Source: a virus
Virus record (IMG/VR): IMGVR_UViG_3300009431_000633
Coordinates: 1 to 34,168 of that record
Strand: one strand, 5' to 3'
Length of the DNA: 34,168 nucleotides
Shown: in pieces, positions 6,753 through 15,202 of the stretch
Numbering within the stretch: position 1 is the first letter of the stretch
Layout of the letters: each line of letters begins with the position of its first letter
Notes under the pieces: model-generated
The model's database searches: none
Told to the model about the DNA's origin: nothing
Seen by the model: the letters and a program-made list of their open reading frames with translations, nothing else
Made by a program: the position numbers and the translations under genes

Positions 6753-7448
6753 ATGCCATTCAATTGTCCACATTGCAGCCAGGGGATTGACAACGTCATA
6801 CCCAAGGACCGCTTTGACCAGGTCAACCAGCAGAAACAGGACGCGGAGACCGCGTTGGCCACGGCCCAGCAGCAGGTCCAGCAGGGCCAGCAGACCGCCG
6901 AACAGCTGGCCGCAGCCCAGCAACAGCTGGCCGCCGCCCAGGGGACCCTGTACGCACACCAGACCATCACGGCCGCGGGAGTCAATCCCCAGCTGGTGGA
7001 CTTGATGGTGTGGGAACACTCGAGGATCCCGGAGGATGCGCGGCCCGAGCTGGCCGAGTGGGTGACTGCGTTGCGTGCGGACCCCACGCAGGCCCCGCTA
7101 TCGCTGCAGCCACACCTTGCTCCGCAGCAACCCGCGGGCCCTGCCCCTGTTGCCCCCGCTCCCATGGGGCCCGTGGGAGTTCCGCCAGCGGCTCCGCCGC
7201 TGGCCCCTGCGCCGGCCGTTGCCCCGCCCCCGCCAGCGGCTCCGCCCCCGCCAGCGGCCCCCGCCCCCGCAGCTGCATTGGGAACCGTGGCCCCGCCGCA
7301 ACCCGCAGCACCCAGCCCGCCGTCCCACAACCCCAACGCGGGAGCCCAGCCCGTGGTGGCCGCCCCGGACGCGTTGTCCGCGGATGCCATCCTTTCGATG
7401 TCCACAAAGGAATACAAAGCCCAGCGGGACCAGATCATCAGAAAATAG
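6753..7448 (+). CDS. Scaffolding-like protein with a Pro/Ala-rich linker
   Basis: A 231-residue protein between portal and major capsid protein, the usual place of the head scaffold. It starts MPFNCPHCSQGID with one C-x-x-C. A Gln/Ala-rich coiled coil follows (about 22-65), then a small helical segment, then a low-complexity Pro/Ala linker (about 115-205). A conserved-looking C-terminal end (SADAILSMSTKEYKAQRDQ) would be the natural capsid-binding helix. The start has an ideal GGAGGAGG. The position and shape support a scaffold; the disordered linker and N-terminal Cys pair are less usual. Confidence 0.6.
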   Translation: MPFNCPHCSQGIDNVIPKDRFDQVNQQKQDAETALATAQQQVQQGQQTAEQLAAAQQQLAAAQGTLYAHQTITAAGVNPQLVDLMVWEHSRIPEDARPELAEWVTALRADPTQAPLSLQPHLAPQQPAGPAPVAPAPMGPVGVPPAAPPLAPAPAVAPPPPAAPPPPAAPAPAAALGTVAPPQPAAPSPPSHNPNAGAQPVVAAPDALSADAILSMSTKEYKAQRDQIIRK

Positions 7449-7478
7449 TTGTCATTTCTACAAACGCGCGTGTAGGCT
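7449..7478 (+). promoter_or_regulatory. Possible promoter for the capsid gene
   Basis: TTGTCA (7449-7454) and TAGGCT (7473-7478) are separated by 18 bases, a poor but possible sigma-70-like pair in a GC-rich genome. The 123-base gap before the capsid gene and the terminator upstream at 6720-6740 make a promoter here plausible. The rest of the gap carries only short hairpins (for example CGGGT-CGC-ACCCG). Confidence 0.22.
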
Positions 7479-7571
7479 GATCGCGTACACGTTAGATCCC
7501 CGCCCGGGTCGCACCCGTAACAGCGGAAAAGGCGGAAAGCCTGAACCACTGTTCTACGGGAGGCCCCTTCA

Positions 7572-8501
7572 ATGGCCGTCAATGCAAATGGACTTCTCTA
7601 CTCGGGGCTGGGTGATCTGCGCCTGGCCGCAGCCCTCCACCAGGAAATGCTGTTGCTCCTGGCGGACCGCGCGGATCTCATGGGCGATCCCACGATCGTC
7701 TACCTCGGAAACAAGGCAAAGCAGGGTAGCACCGCGTTCGAGATCGGCTTGGCCGGTCTGGACGGGTACAACCGCATGGCCGCCGTTGCCGAGGACGCGG
7801 ACACGGGTGTTACCGCCCTGACGGACGCGAGTCCCCAGGTTGTGATCGCCCGCCAGTCTCTCCGCCGCCAGATGACCTATCTGGCCCAGCTGACGGACAC
7901 CGTTGGCCTGGACATCCCGCGCCTGGCGCAGGACATGGTAGGGGCCGCGCGCATGCGGCTGACGGAGATGATCGCGGGGATCACCGATGATTTCACCGCC
8001 ACGGTCGGAACCACCACGGTGGACCTGGCGGTGGATGACTACATGGACGCGAACTATACGCTGACCCAGGCGTCCGTCCCGGGTCCGTACCTGTGCGTCC
8101 TGTACCCCGTCCAGGTCACCGACCTGCAGAACAGCATCCGTGCCGAGGCCGGCGCGATGCAGTTCAAGGACGATGCCCAGGAAATGCTGGACATCAAGGG
8201 CCCGGGCTACAAGGGCTCGTTCCTGGGTGTTCCGATTTTCGGTTCGTCCCTGGTCCCCACCGCCAACGCGGGTGCGGACTCGGCTGGCGGGATGTTCGGA
8301 CGCGGGGCCGTGGGATACGCGGACTTCGCAGCCACGGAGATCGTCCAGATCGGGGAACGCGTGTACCCCGCGGGCACCAGCATTTTCGTCGGACTCGACA
8401 ACGACGAACCCGGAGCCTACAACGAAATCGTGGGCAACTACTTCTGCGGCGTGGTCCAGATCGAGGACGGCCGCGGAGTGTCGATCATCACGGACCGCTA
8501 G
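7572..8501 (+). CDS. Major capsid protein
   Basis: A 309-residue protein placed after the scaffold-like gene and before the connectors. Its length and mixed alpha/beta composition fit the HK97-fold major capsid proteins without a long N-terminal delta domain, which agrees with a separate scaffold. The centre holds long acidic helices (LAQDMVGAARMRLTEMI). The second half holds the Gly/Ala-rich strands and P-domain-like segments, with FLGVPIFGSSLVP resembling the conserved end of such proteins. GGGAGG lies at 7559-7564. The stop codon sits in the loop of a perfect hairpin. I assign the fold from context and general pattern, not from alignment. Confidence 0.8.
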   Translation: MAVNANGLLYSGLGDLRLAAALHQEMLLLLADRADLMGDPTIVYLGNKAKQGSTAFEIGLAGLDGYNRMAAVAEDADTGVTALTDASPQVVIARQSLRRQMTYLAQLTDTVGLDIPRLAQDMVGAARMRLTEMIAGITDDFTATVGTTTVDLAVDDYMDANYTLTQASVPGPYLCVLYPVQVTDLQNSIRAEAGAMQFKDDAQEMLDIKGPGYKGSFLGVPIFGSSLVPTANAGADSAGGMFGRGAVGYADFAATEIVQIGERVYPAGTSIFVGLDNDEPGAYNEIVGNYFCGVVQIEDGRGVSIITDR

Positions 8502-8557
8502 GTCCGTGGTCGGGGAGGCGGTCCCCGCGGGGAGCTCCCGCAGCCTCCTCCGCGGGG
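8489..8557 (+). terminator. Hairpins at the end of the capsid gene
   Basis: CACGGACC (8489-8496) pairs with GGTCCGTG (8501-8508) across GCTA; the capsid stop TAG (8499-8501) straddles loop and stem. A second pairing, CCCCGCGG (8523-8530) with CCGCGGGG (8550-8557), encloses the palindrome GGAGCTCC. Neither has a T-run, so mRNA stabilisation or partial termination after a highly expressed gene is likelier than full termination. Confidence 0.4.
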
Positions 8558-8591
8558 GCCCCCACCTTTCCGAAATCAGGAGGAGGAAACC

Positions 8592-9305
8592 ATGGCCCAT
8601 ACGTTCGAAAGGGACGAGGTCACGGGACAGGCTACCGCCGCCAGCCCCGCATCCTCGGGTCCCGCCCAGTTCGAGGAAATCCCGCCGACCCAGCCCGTGG
8701 TCCGGGAACAGCTTGTAAACCTGCATCCGGCCGCGTCGTTCTATTACTGGTGGCACGAGGCCCGCTGGACGTGCATGGACGGCGAGTGGTTGCCCCAGCT
8801 GGGGATCATGCGCCTGGACCCCGGGGTGGCTGGCGTTGCCGAGGGGGGCAGCAAGAAAATCGCGGAGATGGATGCCAAGGCCAAGGGTCGGACGCTGATA
8901 CCCCACGATGCCATCAAGTTGACCATGCCCGATCGTACGAGCTACGTGCGGGCTTTCAAGGTCCGTGCCGGCGAGAACCGGACGGGCAAGCACCACATGT
9001 CCGTGTGGGAGACCCCGAAACAGATCGGGGCAAAGGTGATCATCAAGTCGGACACCGATGGGTATCGGGACTGGCTGCGGGCCCTCGTCCGAGAGGGGTA
9101 CATCCCTCCCCCCGATCCGGACATCGTGGATGCGCTGCTGGATTCCCAGCGGCAACGGCTCGAGGCTGCAGCCGGGTCCAACAACCCCAAGCGGGCGGAG
9201 CGGGCCCAGGCAAGGCTGGAGGAGATGGAAAACGCAGCCCAGCCCGGGAAGAAGAAGAAGAAGCCCGGGCGGCCCAAGGGCAGCAAGTCCAAGGGCAAGG
9301 ACTAG
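8592..9305 (+). CDS. Hypothetical head-region protein with basic tail
   Basis: A 237-residue protein directly after the capsid gene with an ideal AGGAGGAGG site. It has an Ala/Ser/Pro-rich N-terminus and an aromatic segment (FYYWWHEARW, about 50-59). A central beta-like region with Lys and Asp follows, then a helical region (about 175-217). The end is Lys-rich and includes an AT-hook-like PGRPKGSK. The basic tail suggests contact with DNA or the inner capsid. Head decoration, minor capsid or connector roles are all possible. Confidence 0.65.
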   Translation: MAHTFERDEVTGQATAASPASSGPAQFEEIPPTQPVVREQLVNLHPAASFYYWWHEARWTCMDGEWLPQLGIMRLDPGVAGVAEGGSKKIAEMDAKAKGRTLIPHDAIKLTMPDRTSYVRAFKVRAGENRTGKHHMSVWETPKQIGAKVIIKSDTDGYRDWLRALVREGYIPPPDPDIVDALLDSQRQRLEAAAGSNNPKRAERAQARLEEMENAAQPGKKKKKPGRPKGSKSKGKD

Positions 9306-9308
9306 ACC

Positions 9309-9593
9309 GTGGCGATTTACGAGTACCGGTGTGGAAACTGCGGAGCGGAGGTGGAGACCCTGACGTCGAAACCCCAGGACGCGATCCCTTGCCCGTACTG
9401 TGAGGCGGACTGCCCGCGGGTGCCCAGCGTACCGGCCAGGGTGGCATCCCTGCAGGCCCACCCGGAATCCCGGGATGCGTTCGCAGCCAAGTGCGTGGCG
9501 CACGGAGCCACGGAGCAATGGGCAAAGCACAAGTCCCGCGGGGTCCATGACCGCTGGCGGGACCGCCAGGTCGGAAACGAGTACCACTCGTGA
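9309..9593 (+). CDS. FmdB-like zinc-ribbon protein
   Basis: A 94-residue protein whose start, MAIYEYRCGNCGAEVE, matches the small FmdB/CXXC zinc-ribbon family. C8 and C11 pair with CPYC (28-31), forming a four-Cys metal site; another Cys follows. The C-terminal half is charged (HDRWRDRQVGNEYHS). The GTG start follows the upstream stop closely and the end overlaps the next gene as GTGA. In phages such ribbons occur among head genes, where the role is unknown; assembly or nucleic-acid contact is conceivable. Confidence 0.7.
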   Translation: MAIYEYRCGNCGAEVETLTSKPQDAIPCPYCEADCPRVPSVPARVASLQAHPESRDAFAAKCVAHGATEQWAKHKSRGVHDRWRDRQVGNEYHS

Positions 9594-10339
9594 GTAGCAC
9601 GGACACCCGATACTCCGCGCGGTACCAGCTCCCGGACCTTTTGGAACAGGGGCGGGACAGTGACATCCAGTGTCCCGTGTACGTGGATGGTGCGCTCGAG
9701 GCCCCCACGCAGGCGGGGTCAACCGTGACCATCCGCAATCAGGTGGGGGATGATGTGGTGTCGCCAGCGGCCGTGACCGTGACCGGGTCCATTGCCACGT
9801 ACACGGTTCCGTCCGCAACGCTGGACGCGGAGGACCTGTCCGAGGGGTGGATCCTGGAATGGGCCCTGGTCATGTCGGACGTGACCCACACGTTCCGCAA
9901 TGATGGGGCCCTGGTGTCCGCTCGCCTGTACCCATCGATCACGGACCTGGACCTGTTCCGCCGGGAAACCGCGCTGGACCCCAACAGCTCGGACCCCATG
10001 ACCGATGCCACGGACTATCAGTCCTACATCGATGAAGCGGACGTGGAAGTCCAGCTCCGGCTGATCGAACAGGGAAACCGCCCGAACCTGATCGTATCGC
10101 CCAGTGCGCTGCGTGGAATCTGGCTGAATCTGACCTTGGCGATCATCTTCGATGACCTGGCCACGCGTCAGTATGAAGCGTTTGCGGCCAAGGCCACGGA
10201 GTACCGCAGGCGGTACGAACAGGCTTGGAACCGTTGCAACTTCCTGTATGACAGCGACGACGACGGGACCCCGGACAGCCCGGACCATCGGGTGGGAGCT
10301 CGTCCCACCACCTGGCTTTGCTCGAGGGGTTACCGATGA
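9590..10339 (+). CDS. Head-tail connector with an N-terminal Ig-like segment
   Basis: A 249-residue protein from GTG 9590 (GTGA overlap). Residues about 20-110 alternate Thr/Val strands and turns like a small immunoglobulin-type beta sandwich. Residues about 120-225 are helical (SITDLDLFRRETALD, then a segment ending ATEYRRRYEQAWNR) and resemble the four-helix adaptors of the HK97 gp6 type that form a ring beneath the portal. The order capsid, this gene, tail terminator supports an adaptor. The fusion of an Ig-like part is the unusual point. The function is inferred from position and pattern. Confidence 0.6.
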   Translation: MSSTDTRYSARYQLPDLLEQGRDSDIQCPVYVDGALEAPTQAGSTVTIRNQVGDDVVSPAAVTVTGSIATYTVPSATLDAEDLSEGWILEWALVMSDVTHTFRNDGALVSARLYPSITDLDLFRRETALDPNSSDPMTDATDYQSYIDEADVEVQLRLIEQGNRPNLIVSPSALRGIWLNLTLAIIFDDLATRQYEAFAAKATEYRRRYEQAWNRCNFLYDSDDDGTPDSPDHRVGARPTTWLCSRGYR

Positions 10340-10779
10340 CCGCAGTTGCCCCCGCGACCATCCGCCAGGGGGTGGCCACCGCCTTGGACGCCGTGACCGG
10401 CTTTCGGGAATCCCGTTGGCCGTTCGACCTGATCGCGTTCGATCCCAAGACATACGTCCACAAGTCCTTTGCCGTGGGCCTGGGTCGTACTCAGCTGGTC
10501 CAGCAGACGGACCGCCAGCGGCTGTCCGTGGGGGCCTACGTGCGGACCCAGGTCCTGGCCCGGTTCCTGTGGCGCATCCGGGGGAATCGAATGCGGGCGG
10601 ACTATGACCTGGCCTTGGGCGGGGAGCTGTCCCTGGTGGCTGCGGCCAAGGGGTCTCCGCCCACGAACACACATATCGTATTTGAAGAGGTCCTGGGGCG
10701 GGAGCTCCTGTCTGAGGACCACGTTTACTTCGTTGGCACAATCGCGTTCAGGGTGCTGCACCATTACGCCCTGAGCTAA
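10336..10779 (+). CDS. Candidate tail terminator protein
   Basis: A 147-residue protein from ATG 10336 (ATGA overlap). Size, alpha/beta make-up and position just before the tail proteins fit the lambda gpU/HK97 gp10-type tail terminators, which cap the tail tube and join it to the head. Residues 1-40 form a helix and strand (TIRQGVATALDAVTGF). The middle is an Arg-rich strand pair, and the C-terminus (VYFVGTIAFRVLHHYAL) is a strand typical of the family. I cannot exclude a head-closure role. Confidence 0.55.
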   Translation: MTAVAPATIRQGVATALDAVTGFRESRWPFDLIAFDPKTYVHKSFAVGLGRTQLVQQTDRQRLSVGAYVRTQVLARFLWRIRGNRMRADYDLALGGELSLVAAAKGSPPTNTHIVFEEVLGRELLSEDHVYFVGTIAFRVLHHYALS

Positions 10780-10811
10780 ACGACCGTCCAAGGGGCGGTG
10801 GAGGAATACCG

Positions 10812-13800
10812 ATGGCAAGCCAGTTCGCTATTCGACGCCGGAAGCCGATCGCGGCTACGGGTCTGGGCGTCCGAACCTCTGCGACTCAGCGGGACGCGGA
10901 TGTCCCGATGATCATCGCGGGGGCGGGTGCTCCCTCTGGAAACTACGGATATGACGTCAATGAGATGGTCTATCTCCGTGATGGTGCCACCGGCACCAAC
11001 GCCCTGGTGTACAAAACCGTGGACAACGGGACCACCTGGCGGCTGGACAATCAAGATTTGATTCTGCCGGCTGCCACCGAGCTGACCATCGCGACCGGGG
11101 CAATCACCGCCACCCAGTCGTTGCACAACATCGATACCGAGGGTGACGCCGCGTCGGACGACCTGGACACCATCAACGGTTTGGCCGCGGGTGAGGTTTG
11201 TTTCTTCTATCCGAACAACGCGGCCCGCACCGTCGTGTTCAAGCACGGCACGGGCAACATCCTGTGCCCAAACGCTCGTGACATCTCCCTGGCCGAGGTC
11301 ACGGACTATGTTATGTGTATCGGGAACGGGACCAACGTCATCGTCGTGGCGGAGTCCACCCTGTCCCGGGACACCCTGCCCGAGCTGATTTTTGATGCAG
11401 CATCCGAGCTGACGATCGCCACGGGTGCGATCACCGTGACCCAGTTTGCCCACACGGTGGATACCGAGGGTGACGCCGCGTCGGACGACCTGGACACCAT
11501 CAACGGTGGGACCGCGGAGGAGATGGTCATTCTCCGCGCGAACAACGCAGGCCGCACCGTGGTGGTCAAGCATGGCACGGGCAACATCTATTGCCCGGAC
11601 GGCCGTGACATCTCCCTGGCCGAGGTCACGGACTCCGTGGTCCTGTACTACAACGGGTCCAACTGGATGGTCGTCGGGGAGTCCGTACTGTCTCGGGACA
11701 CCCTGCCCGAGGTCATCTTTGATGCGGCCACCGAGCTGACGATCAGCACGGGTGCGATCACCGCGACCCAGGCCGCGCACACGGTGGACACCGAGGGTGA
11801 CGCCGCGTCGGACGACCTGGACACCATCAACGGTGGGACCGCAGAGGAGGTCATCTGGCTGCGCCCCAACAACGCCGCGCGGACCGTGGTGGTCAAGCAT
11901 GGCACGGGCAACATCCTGTGCCCCAACGGCCGTGACATCTCCCTGGCCGAGGTCACGGACTATGTCCAGCTGTACTACGACGGTTCCAACTGGGCAGTCA
12001 TCGCATCCAATACCCTGGCTGCGGACACGCATCCGGATCTGATCTTTGATGCGGCCACCGAGTTGACGATCAGCACGGGCGCGATCACCGTGACCCAGGC
12101 CGCGCACACGGTGGACACCGAGGGTGACGCCGGGTCCGATGACCTGGACACCGTCAGCGGTGGGACCGCAGAGGAGGTCATCTGGCTGCGGGCCGAGAAC
12201 GCCGGCCGGGACGTGGTGGTCAAGCACGGGACCGGCAACATCCTGTGCCCGGAGGCCCAGGACATCACGCTGGCCGAGGTTTCGGACTTCGTCCAGCTGT
12301 ACTACGACGGTTCCAACTGGACGGTCGTGGCCTGGCGGACCGCCGCCCAGCGGCCCACCACCAAGTTCCTGACCTATGCGGGATCGTCCCTGACGATCGC
12401 CACGGGTGCGATCACAGTGACCGGCGGTTCCCACGCCGTGGACACCGAGGCCGCGGCTGCGTCGGATGACCTGGACACCATCAATGGCGGGACCGCGGAC
12501 GAGCTCGTGTTGCTCCGCCTGGCGGATGCCACGCACAACGTGGTGGTCAAGCACGGGACCGGCAACATCACGTGTCCGGATGGCGATGACATCATCCTGG
12601 ACACCCTGACGGACTTTGTCCTGGTGGCCTACGAGGGGACCGGCTGGCGGGTGATTGCGTCCTCCCTGGACGTCAGCACCCCGCACAGTGATCTGCGGTT
12701 CCAGGCGGCCACGGAGCTGACGATCGCCACGGGTGAGATCACAGTGACCCAGGCCCGGCATACCATCGACACGGAGGCGGATGCGGGGACCGATGACCTG
12801 GACACCATCAATGGCCTGGGGGCGGACGAGCTGGTTTGGCTGACCGCCGAGAATGCCGGCCGAGACGTGGTGGTCAAGCATGGCACGGGCAACATCCTGT
12901 GCCCCAACGGCCGTGACATTACGCTGGCCGAGGTCACGGACGGAGTCATGGTCCTGGGCGATGGCTCCAACGCCATCGTACTGGCTGCGGGCACGCTGGC
13001 CGCAGACACCCACCCGGATCTGGTGTTCGACGCGGCCACGGAGCTGACGATCAGCACGGGTGCGATCACTGCGACCCAGGGAATCCACTCGGTGGACACC
13101 GAGGGTGACGCTGCGTCGGACGACCTGGACACCATCAACGGAGTGGTTGCCGGGGAGCTCGTGATCTTCTATCCGGAGAATGCCGCGCGCACCGTGGTGG
13201 TCAAGCACGGCACGGGCAACATCTATTGCCCGAACTCCCGTGACATCTCCCTGGCCGAGGTCACGGACTACGTCATTGGCGTGGGAGACGGAACCAACGT
13301 GATCATTGTCGCGGCCAGCACCCTGGCCCGTGACACGCTGCCCGAGCTGATCTTCGATGCGGCCACCGAGCTGACGATCAGCACGGGTGCGATCACCGCG
13401 ACCCAGGCCGCGCACAAGGTGGACACCGAGGGTGACGCCGCGTCGGACGACCTGGACACCATCAACGGCGGAACCGCGGAGGAGGTCATCTGGCTGCGTG
13501 CCGAAAACTCCGGGCGCACCGTGGTGGTCAAGCACGGCACGGGCAACATTGTGTGTCCCAACGGCCGTGACATCTCCCTGGCCGAGGTCACGGACTACGT
13601 CCAGGTTGTCTACGACGGTTCCAACTGGGTGGTCGTCTCCTGGTCCACCACGGTGGATGATCTCGAGGACGTGCGAATCGACACGTTCACAAACCCGGCC
13701 GCGGCTGGGACCAACATCCTGGTCCAGAAGGCTGCAGATTTCGACGAAACCACCTGGGGCAACCTCACGCAGCCGGACGTTCCGCGCGTGGCCCAGGTGG

Positions 13801-14162
13801 CTGCGTCCGCTGGTCCGGACTGGGACGGCGGAGACATCGAGGTCACCGGGCTGACCATGGCGGGCGATGACGCGACCGACACCATCACCCCGGTGGCGGG
13901 CTCCACGGTACAGGGAACCATTCCGTTCCAGCTCATTCGTCGGGTGCGCAACCTGGGCACCCACTCCGCGGGAACCATGGATGTCCAGTGCGGGATCGCC
14001 ATGGGCGTGGTCGTGGGCAGCAAGTCCCCGACCTTGCTCGAGGCATACGAGACCAGCGCGGGCGGCCGGGACGCTGGGGCCACCCTGTCCGCGGATGGGG
14101 CGTTCACCCCGACCGCGGCACCGGATGGAGCCAAGGACTACGTGGTTTCTTACAAGACCTGA
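10812..14162 (+). CDS. Giant eight-repeat tail-associated protein
   Basis: A 1,116-residue protein between tail terminator and tail tube, where most siphoviruses have nothing of this size. Residues 1-87 form an N-terminal module with an Asp-box-like TVDNGTTW (about 69-76). Eight tandem repeats of 109 residues follow (about 88-959). Each contains L-T-I-(A/S)-T-G, V-D-T-E, S-D-D-L-D-T, V-V-K-H-G-T-G-N-I, a C-P motif and a closing strand pair. The C-terminal domain (about 960-1116) is unlike the repeats. Single repeats of this type occur in phage fibre-like and decoration proteins; that similarity is from memory. A role as surface fibre or tail decoration is inferred. The start has GGAGGA. Confidence 0.75.
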   Translation: MASQFAIRRRKPIAATGLGVRTSATQRDADVPMIIAGAGAPSGNYGYDVNEMVYLRDGATGTNALVYKTVDNGTTWRLDNQDLILPAATELTIATGAITATQSLHNIDTEGDAASDDLDTINGLAAGEVCFFYPNNAARTVVFKHGTGNILCPNARDISLAEVTDYVMCIGNGTNVIVVAESTLSRDTLPELIFDAASELTIATGAITVTQFAHTVDTEGDAASDDLDTINGGTAEEMVILRANNAGRTVVVKHGTGNIYCPDGRDISLAEVTDSVVLYYNGSNWMVVGESVLSRDTLPEVIFDAATELTISTGAITATQAAHTVDTEGDAASDDLDTINGGTAEEVIWLRPNNAARTVVVKHGTGNILCPNGRDISLAEVTDYVQLYYDGSNWAVIASNTLAADTHPDLIFDAATELTISTGAITVTQAAHTVDTEGDAGSDDLDTVSGGTAEEVIWLRAENAGRDVVVKHGTGNILCPEAQDITLAEVSDFVQLYYDGSNWTVVAWRTAAQRPTTKFLTYAGSSLTIATGAITVTGGSHAVDTEAAAASDDLDTINGGTADELVLLRLADATHNVVVKHGTGNITCPDGDDIILDTLTDFVLVAYEGTGWRVIASSLDVSTPHSDLRFQAATELTIATGEITVTQARHTIDTEADAGTDDLDTINGLGADELVWLTAENAGRDVVVKHGTGNILCPNGRDITLAEVTDGVMVLGDGSNAIVLAAGTLAADTHPDLVFDAATELTISTGAITATQGIHSVDTEGDAASDDLDTINGVVAGELVIFYPENAARTVVVKHGTGNIYCPNSRDISLAEVTDYVIGVGDGTNVIIVAASTLARDTLPELIFDAATELTISTGAITATQAAHKVDTEGDAASDDLDTINGGTAEEVIWLRAENSGRTVVVKHGTGNIVCPNGRDISLAEVTDYVQVVYDGSNWVVVSWSTTVDDLEDVRIDTFTNPAAAGTNILVQKAADFDETTWGNLTQPDVPRVAQVAASAGPDWDGGDIEVTGLTMAGDDATDTITPVAGSTVQGTIPFQLIRRVRNLGTHSAGTMDVQCGIAMGVVVGSKSPTLLEAYETSAGGRDAGATLSADGAFTPTAAPDGAKDYVVSYKT
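11073..13688 (+). repeat. Eight in-frame 327-bp tandem repeats
   Basis: Units begin at 11073, 11400, 11727, 12054, 12381, 12708, 13035 and 13362, each exactly 327 bp (109 codons); the last one diverges near its end. Long tracts are nearly identical at the DNA level between units 3, 7 and 8, while units 5 and 6 are the most diverged. Every unit keeps the AAGCA(C/T)GG core of the KHGTG motif. The strict length and unequal identity indicate duplication followed by recombination or gene conversion. Confidence 0.92.
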
Positions 14163-14187
14163 ACCGTCAGCTGAAAGGGGCTGATCG

Positions 14188-14673
14188 ATGGCTTTCGAAT
14201 CGACGATCGTCAAGCATTTCACGGACGCTACGCTGGTCCTGAAGGACGGCACCGGAACGCCCGTGACGCTGACCACTCAGCTGGACAACGGGGATCTGAA
14301 GATCGACGGGTTGACGCCGGACCTGAAGGAAACCCACGCGTACTATTCGCGGGGGACCCTGGTGGGTCTACGGAGCGGCAACCCAAAGCATCCATCCCTG
14401 TCCCTGTCGTTCATGCAAGCGGGTCTTTCGGACGCCACGGATGACGCGATCTTGGACTTCCTGCTGTTCCGCAACAAGTACAGCGGGAATACCTCGACCA
14501 CGGAGTCCATAGGCGACGTCAAGACCATCATTGCGGAATTGACGATTGCCTACGACGCGGAAACCCACGTGTTCACCATCAACGACTTCCACCCGGAGGT
14601 GGCGTTTGCTGAGGGTGAGCCCAACACTATCTCCACGTCTGGGACGGTGTACGGGGCCGTGGCTACCACCTGA
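14188..14673 (+). CDS. Major tail (tube) protein
   Basis: A 161-residue protein directly before the tail chaperone genes, as expected for the tail tube subunit that polymerises around the tape measure. It is mostly beta-structured with a central segment (ATDDAILDFLLFRNKY, about 83-98) that would be the conserved helix of the tube fold. The C-terminal part contains alternating strands ending in TSGTVYGAVATT. An AAAGGGG site precedes the ATG. There is no additional Ig domain. The assignment rests on gene order, size and composition. Confidence 0.7.
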   Translation: MAFESTIVKHFTDATLVLKDGTGTPVTLTTQLDNGDLKIDGLTPDLKETHAYYSRGTLVGLRSGNPKHPSLSLSFMQAGLSDATDDAILDFLLFRNKYSGNTSTTESIGDVKTIIAELTIAYDAETHVFTINDFHPEVAFAEGEPNTISTSGTVYGAVATT

Positions 14674-14696
14674 TCGGTATGACGGAGGAGGAGGCA

Positions 14697-15071
14697 ATGT
14701 CCGACGCACCGATCGTGACCATCCAAGGCCAGGAGGTGGAACTGGAAATTCCCACCTCCCAGGCCGAGGTCCTGGCCGTTATCAATATCGGAGTCCGCCA
14801 TCCCCAGTGGTCCGCAGCTGCGGCCCTGGGGGTGTGCTGGCCGCGACATATCACCTGGCCTGGCCAGGCCCGTCCCGAGATGTTGCGTTGTCGGTTCGAT
14901 GGCCTCGTGTACGGGTCCAACGTGATCGACTCCATGTGTTCGGCTGGTGTGCCGCTGGGTGAAGTGATTGCGGCGGGGATCGCTGCTTACGAGCTCTTGC
15001 CCGATTTGCTGCTATCCCCGGAGGAGCTGGCCGCGGCCAAGGCTTTTATCGATCCCCACGGGGAAGCATAG
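14697..15071 (+). CDS. Tail assembly chaperone, unshifted product (G-like)
   Basis: A 124-residue protein between tail tube and tape measure. ATG 14697 is preceded by GGAGGAGGAGG; an in-frame ATG 14679 is less well placed. It begins with a short beta segment (IVTIQGQEVELEIP). A hydrophobic helical part with Trp and Cys follows, ending in a helix (SPEELAAAKAFIDPHG). In siphoviruses this slot encodes gpG, which with its frameshifted longer form binds the tape measure and recruits tube subunits. The frame -1 to its end continues as a convincing protein (15068-15199). Confidence 0.65.
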   Translation: MSDAPIVTIQGQEVELEIPTSQAEVLAVINIGVRHPQWSAAAALGVCWPRHITWPGQARPEMLRCRFDGLVYGSNVIDSMCSAGVPLGEVIAAGIAAYELLPDLLLSPEELAAAKAFIDPHGEA

Positions 15072-15199
15072 AGGTTGCCATCCTCGAGCTGTGCGCCCTG
15101 TGGGGAAAGGAGCCTAGCTGGTGGGCCACGTTGAGCCGGGAGGACCAGACCAAGATGCTGGCGTGGCACCAGGCCAAGCTGGCGGGCCAAAAGGAGTGA
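15068..15199 (+). CDS. Tail assembly chaperone, -1 frameshift extension (T-like)
   Basis: In the -1 frame relative to the upstream gene, 43 codons read IEVAILELCALWGKEPSWW and onward to TGA 15197-15199, with strong coding character and the W/D/LAW pattern seen in the T part of gpGT proteins. There is no ATG, GTG or TTG near its beginning in this frame, while the frame is open well upstream, so it is probably reached by ribosomal slippage. The best candidate is the T-run at 15044-15047, where the Phe TTT codon can re-pair one base back. The fused product would be about 167 residues. The exact slip site is uncertain because the preceding Ala codon re-pairs poorly. Confidence 0.65.
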   Translation: MEVAILELCALWGKEPSWWATLSREDQTKMLAWHQAKLAGQKE

Positions 15200-15202
15200 G
15201 CC

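Noticed and set aside
11073-13688. CRISPR-like periodicity
   Set aside because: The unit is 327 bp, in frame and translated; it is a protein repeat.
11073-13688. Diversity-generating retroelement target
   Set aside because: No reverse transcriptase or template repeat is present, and the unit differences are not limited to adenine-linked positions.
10776-14276. A 1,166-codon open frame on the minus strand across the repeat gene
   Set aside because: It mirrors the repeat structure and GC-rich codon pattern of the + strand gene, has no ribosome site of note, and would overlap several real genes entirely.
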